64,000 nt of DNA from Gnetum montanum. Its lineage: Eukaryota > Streptophyta > Gnetopsida > Gnetales > Gnetaceae. This document shows, one piece after another, positions 1 to 10,977 of the stretch; the stretch's first letter is position 1, and each line of letters starts with the position of its first letter. The notes under the pieces were generated by a model that saw only the letters and a list, made by a program, of their open reading frames with translations, made no database searches and had not been told where the DNA came from. The position numbers were made by a program, and so were the translations under genes. The DNA is taken from NCBI GenBank assembly GCA_015680685.1, contig MNCI01036208.1, positions 135,600 to 199,599 on the forward strand, given 5' to 3'.

Positions 1-2600
1 GACTTCTAGGATAAGAGAATTTCCTAGGAAGGTGTCCCACCTTTATTTAGTCAATGATGGTATGTATTAACATAACTGTATGTGTTGAGCTTTGTTGTTG
101 GTTTAAAGGGAGCTTCGAAGCCTTATTTGATGGAGAGGTGTTTCGAGACTCAAACACTTGTGGTCGTGAGAGCTTGTTTGGGCTGTTGGTTCTAGAAAAA
201 AGGTCTTCTCTTTGTATGGTTGTCAGAACCAGTAGTGGGTTGAAGGTTTACTACTCTCGTAGCATTGCATTGCTGTGGTTGAGTGGGGAGTTCCCCTTGC
301 ATCGCTGGAGTAGGTGGTAGTGGAGCTATTGGTGTAAGAGTGGCAGACGGATTCGAAGGATGGTATGCATGTGGTGTGTCTCTCCCAGGAGAAGGAGTCT
401 TATAGTACTCCCAAGCTTGGTAGTGACATTGTGGGCTTGTGTGACCAACAAAGTCACTTGGAGAGATTGGCTACTGCACGTAGTAGCCATATGGATCCGG
501 TTGCCAGTAAGGTTATTATTGCCTTGGTGGTGGCATCCCCCATGATTGTGGGTATTGGCACTTCTGGTGTTGTTTATAGGTTGTGGTGGAGTTCCACTTG
601 GATAATATGTTAACAGTTGGTGGAACTACCTTGGGTTACCTTGTGGATAAGGTAACTGATGGGGTGCTTGCCATTTGTTAAGTCTTGGGTTGAGTGCATA
701 CACCCTAGACTCTTGTAGGTGTGAGATTATTGGACAACATCCCTTGGGATGGTCATATTAGTAGATCTCACATCCACCATCATTATCTATGTCTGAATCC
801 ACGACCTCTATTTTACCCTTACCTTTGTTACGTGCATGGTCCAAATCCCTCTTCTTTTTCTTATCATGGTCACTACTTCGCTCCTTAGACTCCTCTACAA
901 TTTTTAAAACAGTTTCAAATCTACTATCTAAGGAGTCCCACATTTGATCTACCTTGGCCGACACTTCTATTGTTAGTTTCTGAAGTGGCAAGGTTTTCCT
1001 ATTCACCAACTCTTCAAGTGGTGACTCATCCTCCTCCTCAAAAAAATCTCACTTCCCTTTTTCGAAGGGAAGGATCATAGTTATATTCTTCTGCACTTTC
1101 TCTCTTTCGTACCTCTCCTTCTTTCTTAGCTACTTGCTTCAAAAATCTATGAACCTCATGGGACCTAAGCTTAGATAATCTCCCTTGGGCATATGTTCCA
1201 AGGGTTCTCCTGGTTTCATGTTTTAGCCCATCTATGAGATGGCGTAGTTGATCCCGTTGAGCATAACCATGGCTCAGGCAATGATGTAACAATGCATAAT
1301 ATCGGTCCATGGTATCATCCAAGGGTTCATGTATACCCTGCTTCCATCCTTGGATCTGCTTTCGCAGGTTGGACACTTGGGAGTATGCCTGATATTTATT
1401 GTTAAACAGTTCTAACACTGTAATCAACCTTCAAATGGATTCCGGTTCTAAGGACTAGTACCAGCTTTCCTCTTCTTTTATGAGTGTCCTTGGAAACAAC
1501 TTTAACTTTTGCCACTCATTTTTGATATTCTGCAAGGCATAGGCATTGTGAAATGCCTATAAGTGATTCTGCGGATCAGCATTGTATCCCCCCTCAAATT
1601 GTGGGATATTATTCATGTCTAGTCTCTTGATCCGACTATCTTTTTGGTGCCTTGTAGGTATTTTAATGGCCTCCGTAATTTCTAACATGCTTCATGTTGC
1701 AGGTAGGGGTTCATTATGATCATTTATCTCATGGCATCTATGATGCCTATGTGGTTTCCTACTTTTCCTTTTTCCATTTTGCGATTCCCTAGAATGCCCT
1801 CATCCTCGCTCTCAACTCTCTCGTTGAGGTCTCTCATTTTGCTTATCCTTGTCCTCACGATGAGGTTCCTTATGACTGCGTCCTGATGTTGAAGGAGAGG
1901 GTGAATGGTGCGATGAAGGGGAAGAGGAAGGAGAACCATCACCATGACGATGTTTCCTACCTTTCCTTCAGTGATCTCGGCCTTGATCGTGATGACGATC
2001 AGAATGCTCACCCTTATCTTGTGTTTGTGTCCCCTCATTGAACACTTGGTGTTCATGGGGATCAGAACCAGGGTTGTGTATCATGAAGTGTAGGTTCTGA
2101 TACACCACCTCCTCACCATCGTTAGGAGGATGAACATAATTTTGTGGAGAACCTATTGAAATAGGTTCACCACCCTTAATTTCTCTTATGATGGATGAAG
2201 CATTATGGGGTCCTTTGCCCTTTAATGATGTATGGTAACTCTCCTGTCACAAGTCTTGTTGATGTTGCGCTTATGTGGGATGCTTGTCCCTTATGTTGTA
2301 ATCACATGCAATGTACTTAGCGTATAACTGCAACATGCCAATTCATGCAAGAGCACGAAGGAGCATGTTGGGGGAAGCTCTGTTTGGAGGCAACATTACG
2401 TTACCCTCCAAGTCTCTCCAACGTAGTTGTTCGTCTTGGTGGAAGGCAAAGGTAAATTCATGTATATATTCATCATGATGAATATATACCACACTGAATT
2501 GTTGAGGAACTGATGGTTCTTGGTTATGTATGTTGTGCCGATGACTGTCTCTAGTGTTGGTCCTAGGTAGTGAAGTGCTTTTATGTGGAAAAGAAGACAT
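1..2600 (-). pseudogene. gag of element A, degenerate
   Basis: Gag, the structural protein of the retrotransposon particle. The N-terminal part (2343-2600) has the stretch FHQDEQLRWRDLEGN, which recurs in every copy here. The capsid-like part (1038-1427) contains LRKQIQGWKQGIHEPLDDTM, CLSHGYAQRDQLRHLIDGLK and GTYAQGRLSKL, typical of plant retrotransposon gag. A lysine/aspartate-rich part follows at 758-1009. Positions 1-750 match the glutamine/glycine-rich gag C-terminus seen in B (15000-15330) and C (49980-50500). Stops and frameshifts separate the pieces, so no complete protein can be made. Confidence 0.8.
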
Positions 2601-2727
2601 TTTAGTCTTGTTTGCATGCTATTTTTTGTTATGTTATTTTTTTTGTATGATTAATCCTAAGGATTTGTTTAAGCTTCCCAATTATGTGGATGATTTCCTA
2701 TGTTCTACTTAGCACACAAACAACTAA

Positions 2728-2747
2728 GTCCCCGACAACGGTGCCAA
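2728..2747 (-). other. primer binding site of element A
   Basis: On the minus strand the 20 bases directly after the LTR read TTGGCACCGTTGTCGGGGAC. This is close to the TTGGCGCCGTTG-type site, complementary to a tRNA 3' end, that I recall for Athila elements (tRNA-Asp type). It fixes the minus orientation and the inner LTR edge at 2748. Confidence 0.75.
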
Positions 2748-3644
2748 TGATGAGTGGTGAGGTACCCCTACACTCAACCATACGAATACGAGCGTTACAC
2801 GTGCGATTCGGTCGAACTCCAAGGACTAAGTGCTTATGCACCTTATAGAACACTTAAGGTTAATCAATCATTGTCTTCCTAGACTTACTTTATTGTCACG
2901 GTTGTATGGTTAAGTAAGTCTGAGGTACATGATTTTTGTCTTTCATCTTTTTATCGCCTATGCTAAGAGAGGAAAGGGTGAAGAGACTACGTAACTAACT
3001 TTCACTAACTAAGCTTTAATCGTCCTAGCATCAGTATCCATTCTGACTTGCCATACACACCCTGAACTAGTGCAACGCTACTGGGATTACCAAATGTTAT
3101 TCGTTACTAGGTTACCAAGCGTAGCACACATGCTCGAAGCGGTCGTACTGAATGCACTTAACTAGGAGAGTTGAGGGTTGAGATAGATTAATTATCTAAT
3201 AAATAATTTAAGAATCTTAACATTAATTAAATCCTAATGAGCTTAGTCCATGCACTGCAAGGTTTAGTAGAAAGTTCATCTTTATTTCTGTACACAAATA
3301 TGTGCCCAGGTATAATTTGCTCGAATAAAGATCTGTTCACTTTGAGACTCCTATTGCGGGCACATGGAAATTATTCTATCTTTGGAATGGTAAAACTGCT
3401 AGAGTTTTGCTAAGGGTCTAGATTTAGATGAGAAAACAAGGGACAACTACCTCTTATTTATAGAATTGGCGATGGGCTATGATATCGTGTTTGCGATATC
3501 GCAGGGACCGACGCGATATCGCGTCCCATCAAAGGGTGAGTAGGATCCACTACATCACATCAATGATGATGTATGTAGAGCTACGATGTTGTAGATATGA
3601 TATCATAGATTCCTTATCATGGCTCATCAAAAAAGGTTTTATCA
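2748..3644 (-). repeat. LTR 1: 5' LTR of A and 3' LTR of E
   Basis: Begins TGATGAG next to the PBS of element A. Ends ...TCA near 3629-3644; the outer edge is uncertain by about 15 bases. To its right lies a purine-rich tract on the minus strand and sequence like that beside LTR 3, as expected for a 3' LTR. It therefore borders two internal regions. Its U3 matches LTR 5 (shared stretch around CACTACATCACATCAATGATG) better than LTRs 2-4, which pairs it with LTR 5 as the ends of element E. Confidence 0.7.
3456..3524 (-). promoter_or_regulatory. U3 promoter of LTR 1: TATA box and GATATC palindromes
   Basis: TATAAATA on the minus strand (3456-3463) is the likely promoter. Upstream of it on that strand are perfect palindromes centred on GATATC: TGCGATATCGCA (3492-3503) and ACGCGATATCGCGT (3511-3524). 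Such a palindrome cluster is a candidate factor-binding array; its function is not shown. Confidence 0.5.
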
Positions 3645-6137
3645 TACCTCTAGAACTAATTGGAAACTTGTCGTTGAGTTAAAAAAGAAGAAGGATAGAG
3701 TTCCTTACAAAATTAGGAGGTATAATTAAACTATGACATGATTATTTATTTACATGACTACTTGACTCTGAATGTCACATTATGGTTTGAGTGGTGTTTT
3801 ACCAAATTTTAATGCATAGCATGATGGACACAGTTGATAATAAAAAAAATCAAATAAAACAAAATAAAAGAGTTATATGTAGTCTTCAAGTTCCTAGTAG
3901 TGGTGGCTCCTCCATTGGCTTCTTTCCTTTGTCATCGGGCTTCTAAAATTGGTAATGGTTAAGAAGTGCTTGAAGCTTCTCTTCCTCTAACCTAGGATCA
4001 TGTAATGTCCATGCAAACTTTGCAATGTTTGATGGAATCAGTACTTCTCATAGGCATGGTAGCTATAGAAACATCTTATTGGCTTTAACATACTAGGCTG
4101 TGAACTACCTCCTCTCTTTTTTAAATGCCTTGGCCACCTTTCTTAATTTCTAATAATTAGTCATTTGGTGACCTAGGTCTATTGCTACATCTTTTTTACC
4201 TTGGTAGTTGGCTTTTACAATTTCTAATTTAGAGTTTGCAACATGTAGTTTTTGTTAGTCATATTTTTTGTTTGCAAACTCCTTGTTGTATAATGCATAT
4301 ACAGTAGCTACTTGTTGCTCCATCTTGTTTCTCAATCTACCTACTATTAACATGGCTATATTAGCATATCAAGGGTCTACCAACCCCATGTACTTTGTGA
4401 GATCTTCAATCTATAGGTTCTTATTGTTTACTTCAGCTTGGTGGACATGGGCTAGGCTATCTAGAATTGGCTAGCAATTAGGTGTTTGTGCTATGATTGA
4501 ATTGATATTTGCCTTGGCCATCTAGATTTCCTTTTCATTAATCTACTTATACATGACCACCTAGTCTATAAAGTATCATTTGAGACTTTCATGCTTCTTA
4601 GCCTTGTTCTACCATAGGTTAATTTCAATTGCTAATTTTTGATGGATAGCACAAACTTCTTTCATTCATAAGGTTTGGTTTTCTTTCGTTAATTTATTCA
4701 TGTCCTGGTTGACTCTAATGAACTATTCTCATAGTTGATGAATACTTTCTTTGAGAACATTTTTCTACTTTTCAATATCTATCAACCTTGTATTATTGGT
4801 ACCAAGTTTCTTATTCTCTTTTTCTAAGGTAGTGATGGTTTTGGCATGTGCATATGTTTGTGCTTCTACCATAGATGTATTCCATACAACATTTTTCTTA
4901 TCCATCTCTACTTGGATATTTCTTGCAATGAGCTACCTCAATTATTCTATTCTAAATACATCTATCTAGTTTAGGGCTATATACTATGTAGGGTCTCTTC
5001 TTTCTGCTTTTAAAGCTGCTAACTTAGCTTGTAACCTCTACACTTTTTTTTCTACATGTTTTTCCCTTATTTCCATCATGCTTAACTGTTCCTTAATTAC
5101 AATTAGATTAGATTGAACTATAGTGATATCATTAGGGACATCTTCATGTTATGCTAGAGTCATAGATGTTTTGGCTAGCATTTCCATATCTCATGTTCTT
5201 GTAATATCCACTAGTGACATAATAGAAACATTAAAGGATTTTTTGATGTGATCTGTGATTATTTTTGCTACTCCTGCTATATCTTGGTGTTGCATTACCA
5301 CCATTGTGGCTCCTTTAGTTTCTAGTATAAGCTAGAAAGATGCAACATTTCCTGAAATATATTGTGCCCAATCATCATCCTCTCTTGTCTATAGAGATAC
5401 CTGCCTACTAGTAGGTCCTGTTGATATAGTAGGCCTTATGGAGTTATCCTTGACTTGGTACAATGTAGAACATTCCATTGCTTCCCAACTAATTATTTTT
5501 ATGATCTACTGCAACTAGTTCATGCAACTTCTTATTATCTAGTTACTAGAATGTTACTTGCTAACATGGATTCTACTACTCCCTCAGTGCCTACTTGCTT
5601 CTCCAGCTAATCCTTCTTTGGTGGCATTGATTTGAAAACCTCTACATAGGATTCATTCTAGGATTTCCTTGGAACATCATTGGTGTATTCTAGAATTCTT
5701 GCTTACTTGGAAAACTTCCTAATGAGGTAAGGAAATGATAGTGTAATTTTTACTATCTTCTTTTCTTTAAACCTTCTTTGGATTTCTAGAAAGAGAAAAT
5801 ACACTATATTAGTATTGAATTTTCCCATAAGAATCACACTTCCTCTAGTTTCATAAGTGAAAATTCTATTAAGTCTTTTGGTAGGAAACAAGTGATAAAT
5901 TATGATCTTGAAGTAATCTTCTCCTTGGTAATTAATTCACTATATTCCTTGTCCTCTTTTCTATATGCTCCTTGTAGCCATAGCTTCTTTGCATTAGTTT
6001 TTGATCTATTGGATATCTATGCTACATTCGCTCTGACATTTGGAATATTAAGTACCTTTGAAATGGATTCAATGAAGTAAGGCATTGATATTCCTTCAAT
6101 ATTAATAGTAGCATCATCTTGTTTATTTTTAAATGCT
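3645..6137 (-). pseudogene. env-like region of element E, truncated
   Basis: Matches the env-like regions of B (6138-9093) and C (24263-27348), which lie after integrase. The recognisable stretch 5703-5891 (FKEKKIVKITLSFPYLIRKF) corresponds to FKENECERKALPFLYLIRKL in C. The left end adjoins the 3' LTR. The right end stops at about 6137, inside the region equivalent to B position 8665, where it is fused to the 3' end of B's copy. Stops interrupt it throughout. Function of the protein is unknown; Athila elements are known for such env-like frames. Confidence 0.6.
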
Positions 6138-9093
6138 AACTATTTAAGTGTATAGATTGATAATGTTTTACAAAAATGTGTGTTCATGAAAACAAAATTG
6201 AACACCCTTACAACATATGATAGCTAGACATCTTTGATTGCCAAAGAAAAGAAGAAGATCAAACAATCCTAGGAGGTGAAGGCTTCTAAGGTGTTAAAGG
6301 AACTTTCCCTACCTTTAGTGCATGTGGTGGTTGAGGCTGAGGTGGTTGCAGCTATCATACTATAGCTACTACTTTTGGTGAAAGAAAAAAAGCATTGAGC
6401 AGTGCTTTCATCTTCTTCTCCTTGGTCTAGGGATCATACATAGCCCACGTGGCATCAAAAATGTGAGCTAGTATGGGAACATTCCATGGACAAGACATGA
6501 TCCAGAATAGCTCCTTGACATTCATAAACCAAGTAGTGAATTGTTTGTGTTTGATGTTGAATGCTTTGACAATGTTTTGCAACTTTTGGTAGACATTCAT
6601 CCTCTTAGTCAAGTTCTCTACAACTAATTGTTGATCTGTGAAGTGCATGTGAAGAAATTCAAGCTTGAAATTAGTTATTTTCAAATTTTGCTTCATGTCC
6701 TTGTGGTGCTTGAAGTCTACCTCATACAAGAGGTAAGAGCTAGCCACTTTCTTCTTAGTTCTAACCTTGGCCTTTTGATAGTCAGCATTGCCAAGTTTGC
6801 ATATTGGAGGTTGGCTAACTCCATGTATTCGATCATATCCTTTATCTAAAACTCCTTGATATGGATTTTTACTTTATTATATGTGTTGAGTCCATTAAAG
6901 ATGGGCTACCACATGTTGCCTTCTTGTTGGAGTTGCTAGAGGGCCTTGTTCATCTTCACCTTGGCTAGCTAGATTTCTTTTCCATTGACTTCTTTGAGAA
7001 CCCCAACTTGGCCCCTATGGTTTTTGACATGTTCAAAATTTAGAACCTTATTTTTCTAGGTGGCTATCTCAATGGCCAATTTTTGATGAAGTGAGAAAAT
7101 TTCCTACATTAAGAGATTTTTGTTTTTAACAATCAACCTCCTAAAGTCCATGGTCACTTTGGTAAGCTACTCCTACTGCTATCAACATATCCCACTATTT
7201 TTTCTTTTTGGATCTTGACATTTCCTAGGTGATAATTATCTTTGATTAGAATGATGTTCTCCTTGGGAACCTTTGAGAAGTCCTTCTTAGTGTTATAGGT
7301 TATCATCTTTGAGAGGGATGCATCAAATATCACTATCTTCTTTGCATTCTTAGCCACTCTTAGCTTATTTTGAAGTTGCATGAAAGCTTCATCTCTTATC
7401 ATAGCCTAGCTGAGAATGGGGGGATTAGCTAGTTAGGCTCTTAGCTCTACAACCTCAATAGTGACCTATTGGTTCTTGGGCATTGGAAATAAAAATATTA
7501 TCCCTAGCTTTCAATAGCATTGACTGGGTGGTAGTGATGTTATCTAGGATGTCAAAGACCTCCAAAAGCACTTTCCTAGTTCCTACTAGATGGTCCAACT
7601 CTTCCTCATGTTGGGCTAAGCTAAATCTCCCACTGGTTGCTCTTGTAGACATATATAGATCCATGAGTGTAGCAATATTAGGCATGATGGTTGTAGGAGC
7701 ATTTAATGCCTCCACCACATGATCATCCATCATCTCCATTGTTGTGTCCTACCCTTGGTGTTGCATCACCAAGATAGTTTTCCCCTTGCCCTCCTCTAGG
7801 CACACCAAGAAAGTGGTAGCATTCCCAAAAATATTTGGGAACTATTGTTGTCCTAGGAGGGACATCATCACTTGGTAGGTGCTAAGATTTGACCTCATAG
7901 GCATTTTCATCCTTTGGGTAATTAACAATGGTGTAGTCTCCTCTAGTCAGCTAATGAGTTTGGTTGCTTTGTTGAGATGGCTTAATGTTGGCTGGTAGAC
8001 TGATGGCTCACCACCACTTAGTCCTACCTACTGTTGCTTCAAGAGTTGTTCATAGAGCTTGTGCATGTGCTTAATGGTAGCATGAGCCTTTGATGTTGTT
8101 TCATGAGTGAGTGGTGGTGGTGGTTGTAGTCTTCCTATAACTTAGTAGGCACTTTGTCCTTCATCATCTCCTGCCAAGAGGTAGTAGGAGCATGATGAAG
8201 GATGTCATTAGCATAGCAGGCTATGCCTCCCCTCTTGCATAATTTATGGATTAGACATGGAAAGGGAAGTGACTTCCTCATACACTCATTCTCTTTGAAG
8301 AACTTCTCCATTTCAAGAAATATGAGTTGCAGGAGGTTGACCAAAAATTTACCGCTTAGAGTGGTACATGCATGGGTAGAGAAGATAGTGATTTTGCTCA
8401 ACCTCACTATTGGACTAAGGTGGTAGGTCATAAGTTTGAAGTTTACCCTCTCTACCTTGATGAGTGTACTATACTCCTTATGTTCCACTCCATAGCATCA
8501 CTGGACACATTCTTTCTTCACCTTGGGATCCACTTGTGTTAAGATTTTTGCAAAGGTTGCCCCAGTATTTGGTAACCCAAGGGCCTTTGCAATTGTCTCC
8601 ACAAAGTAGGACACATTGATGTCCTTTATTTTCATTATGGAATTAGCTTTCTTATTTTTCTAGAAGAGGTATGTTTTCCCCATATACTGTTCCCTACTAG
8701 AAGTAAGAATAGGCCACATGGGAGAGCTTTAAAGTTGTGTTCTAACTTCTTTTGGTGCTAAGTCCAAGAAAGGACCAAAGTTAAGTTCTTAAAGAATCGA
8801 ACCTGTAACCTCCTTGGGATTGATTTACCTTAGGTAGGGTTTAGTTAAAGTAACTTCTAAGTTTGGTTCTAGACTAGGCACCTCATCACAATGTGATTAC
8901 CTAGCCTTAGCTATGGGAATCTATTGGATAGATTCAAGATCATGCTCCTCCCAAAGAGGTCTTGTTGCATGTGTTTCTACTGCTTCCTTTGGAGTTACTA
9001 CAATTATTGTCCCCTTCTTCCCCTAGGTTTCTTTTTCCTTAGTTGGGATGATCCTTCCTTCTACAAGCATTTATCCCTTGTTTTAGGTGACAT
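6138..9093 (-). pseudogene. env-like ORF of element B, degenerate
   Basis: A candidate start, ATG TCA CCT AAA, lies at 9093. The N-terminal part is lysine/arginine-rich. The best preserved stretch (8135-8488) contains STHACTTLSGKFLVN and FKENECMRKSLPFPCLI, conserved in C. The C-terminal part (6427-6747) is charged and helical-looking, a possible coiled coil. Many interrupting stops are TAG where a sister copy has CAG. I see no clear transmembrane segment or signal peptide in this decayed copy, so 'env-like' refers to position in the element, not to shown function. Confidence 0.6.
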
Positions 9094-9299
9094 TTACAAT
9101 CACAACATAGCCAAGGATTAGTGTTTGATGTGTAACTTAGACAATTTGATACCTTATCTTCTTTGATCAATTAGACTTGGGCTAAGTTGTGATTATGGTA
9201 GATTAACTATTTTAATATTATTTTACTATTATTTTATTTTTAATAGCCACTAGAGTTCATTGAGAAGGTTTAGCTTTCATGAGTTAGTGGTTTTTCATA

Positions 9300-9560
9300 A
9301 TATTCTATTAGTTAAACCTTGTGAAAGTTTGAAAAATTTCAATTTTTTTTGTTAAAAACCTATGGTTTACAACCCCCATGACGTAAAGCTTACCTTTGGT
9401 TACAGGTTACAGGCTTGGGAAGACTTTGGAATTAGAAAACTATAAACACTCCTTGGGAATTAAAGAGGAAAATGTAAAAAAATGGCTAAGTTCACATTGC
9501 TATTTATAGGAGTTTTGCACTGTGTTGATAGGGATGCATTGATGCATCATGCTACACCGA
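9300..9560 (-). promoter_or_regulatory. possible internal promoter before the env-like ORF of B
   Basis: On the minus strand, TATAAATA (9501-9508) lies about 0.4 kb upstream of the env-like start, flanked by GATGCATTGATGCATC-type short repeats (9530-9550) like those around LTR TATA boxes here. A donor-like AAAG|GTAAGC follows near 9393. The equivalent place in element C has TATATATA (27777-27784) and GAG|GTAAGC. Conservation in two copies suggests a promoter and 5' leader intron for the env-like transcript; this is inference. Confidence 0.4.
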
Positions 9561-10977
9561 CATAGACACAAGAAAAAATTTTCCACATAAAAAACTATGT
9601 AAAAATAAGATGTTTTTCAATGAAGTTGAAGTCTAGAAGAAGCCAGAAGAGCCTAGAATACTGGAAAATGCTTGAAGAGGGCTTAGAATATGCATAAAAA
9701 GGAGATTTGACTAAGAGATCATTGATCAAAAAGTGCAAAACTAGATGTAATTAATGTGGAATGTGTAAGATTTGAGAGCCAGATGGCTAAGGGATAAGGA
9801 ATTTAGCCAACCCAACCAAGGAGTATGCAAGTGGATCCTTCCCATAGTAGGCTCATTCCTTTAATGCCCTTGCATGTCCTCAAATCAAGGAATCCATAGG
9901 CCCCAAGGATGATTAATGGTTATGGATCATTAAAGACCAAATCATCAAAGAAGTCATCATAGAATTTCAACTATTTACCAATGAACCCATTGAAACAATC
10001 ATGAAAAGAGGTAGTGAGTTGGTTAATAGAAAGAAGTGATGAATGAGAGAGAACATGGAATGGAGTTTTTCATGTTTTTCACATGAAGTCCCTTGTGGAG
10101 CATGTGATTAATGAGTACTTAAGAACATCCTTTCTTAGCTTGAATCAAGGCCATCAACTTCTAGTGACTTCACATCAACAATTTAGATCATTCTAGCCTC
10201 CAAGAAACATGAAAATCCCCATTGACCACTCATCATTCCTAAAGGAGAAGAAACGAGAAATAGGAAGTGAAGAGGACCTTAGTTAGAGGGGTACTTTTAG
10301 GCATGGGTACCATGTCTTTCTAGCCCCATAACTAGTTCTTATAGCATGTTATTATGTCTAAGTAGTGTGTTTTGAATTCCCACCATTATATTTTTTTTAT
10401 CAGATGGAAATCACACCATGCAAAGACATTGTGTCCTATTATTGGTTGATAGTGGAATAGTGAGAAGTCCATGGGAACACCCATGTAACTTAGATGGTAG
10501 GCAGGTACAAAAGTGATAAATCCCTTGAAGTCACATTCTTGTCCATCCACTTAATTCATCCCAAGTTTGGAAAGTACAAAGGTCACCAATTCATTATAAG
10601 TCTTTATTAATAAGGGACCTCATATTCCAAAACAAGGAAGCACCATGGGGTTGAGTGGGATGATGGATGACATGGGCTCACTACCTGTTAACATGAAAGG
10701 AATCAATGTCCCATTAGTAAACATCAAAATTTCAAAATGAAATCAAGCCATTTACAATCAAGTAATTAATACTATTTAAACCACCACTAATAGTAACTAC
10801 AACTTGCACCAAGTCTTGATGGCAACAAAGAAAAATAAAGGATGTAAGAATAATTCAAATAAAGAAAAATAAAATAAAATATGGAAAGAAATGTAAGATA
10901 ATCAAGAAAATGAAAAATGTACGAAAAATGATGTAAAAAAAAAGTAGTTAAAAACTAAGGAGCCACTTTATTTGACA
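9561..10977 (-). other. noncoding segment between integrase and env-like region of B
   Basis: No coding sequence seen. It holds a conserved island, TTTAGGCATGGGTACCATGTCTTTCTAG-like (10296-10323), present also in E (twice) and C. An A-rich low-complexity tract on the plus strand (10850-10960) follows the integrase end, as in the other copies. The stretch 9780-9870 is clearly similar to 28080-28180 in C. Confidence 0.6.

Larger units (their letters stand above)
1..2747 (-). mobile_element. Athila-like Ty3/gypsy element A, 5' internal part
   Basis: Internal 5' part of an LTR retrotransposon read on the minus strand. From its 5' LTR (2748-3644) it shows a primer binding site, then gag remains, and runs off the left edge of the window. 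The gag pieces align by eye with those of elements B, C and E. The Athila assignment rests on the PBS type, the gag sequence, and the env-like region that the sister copies carry after integrase. Only gag is inside the window, so the coding state of pol is unknown. Confidence 0.8.

Noticed and set aside
1-613. Plus-strand frames near the window start
   Set aside because: Complement of the low-complexity gag C-terminus of element A; the equivalents in B and C are not open in this frame.
3645-9093. Tandem duplication of the env-like gene within one element
   Set aside because: The junction at 6137 joins unequal positions, and an LTR is missing there. Insertion plus deletion explains it better.
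7483-9121. Plus-strand frames of 65-79 codons
   Set aside because: Antisense to the degenerate env-like region; the minus strand shows the motifs conserved with C.
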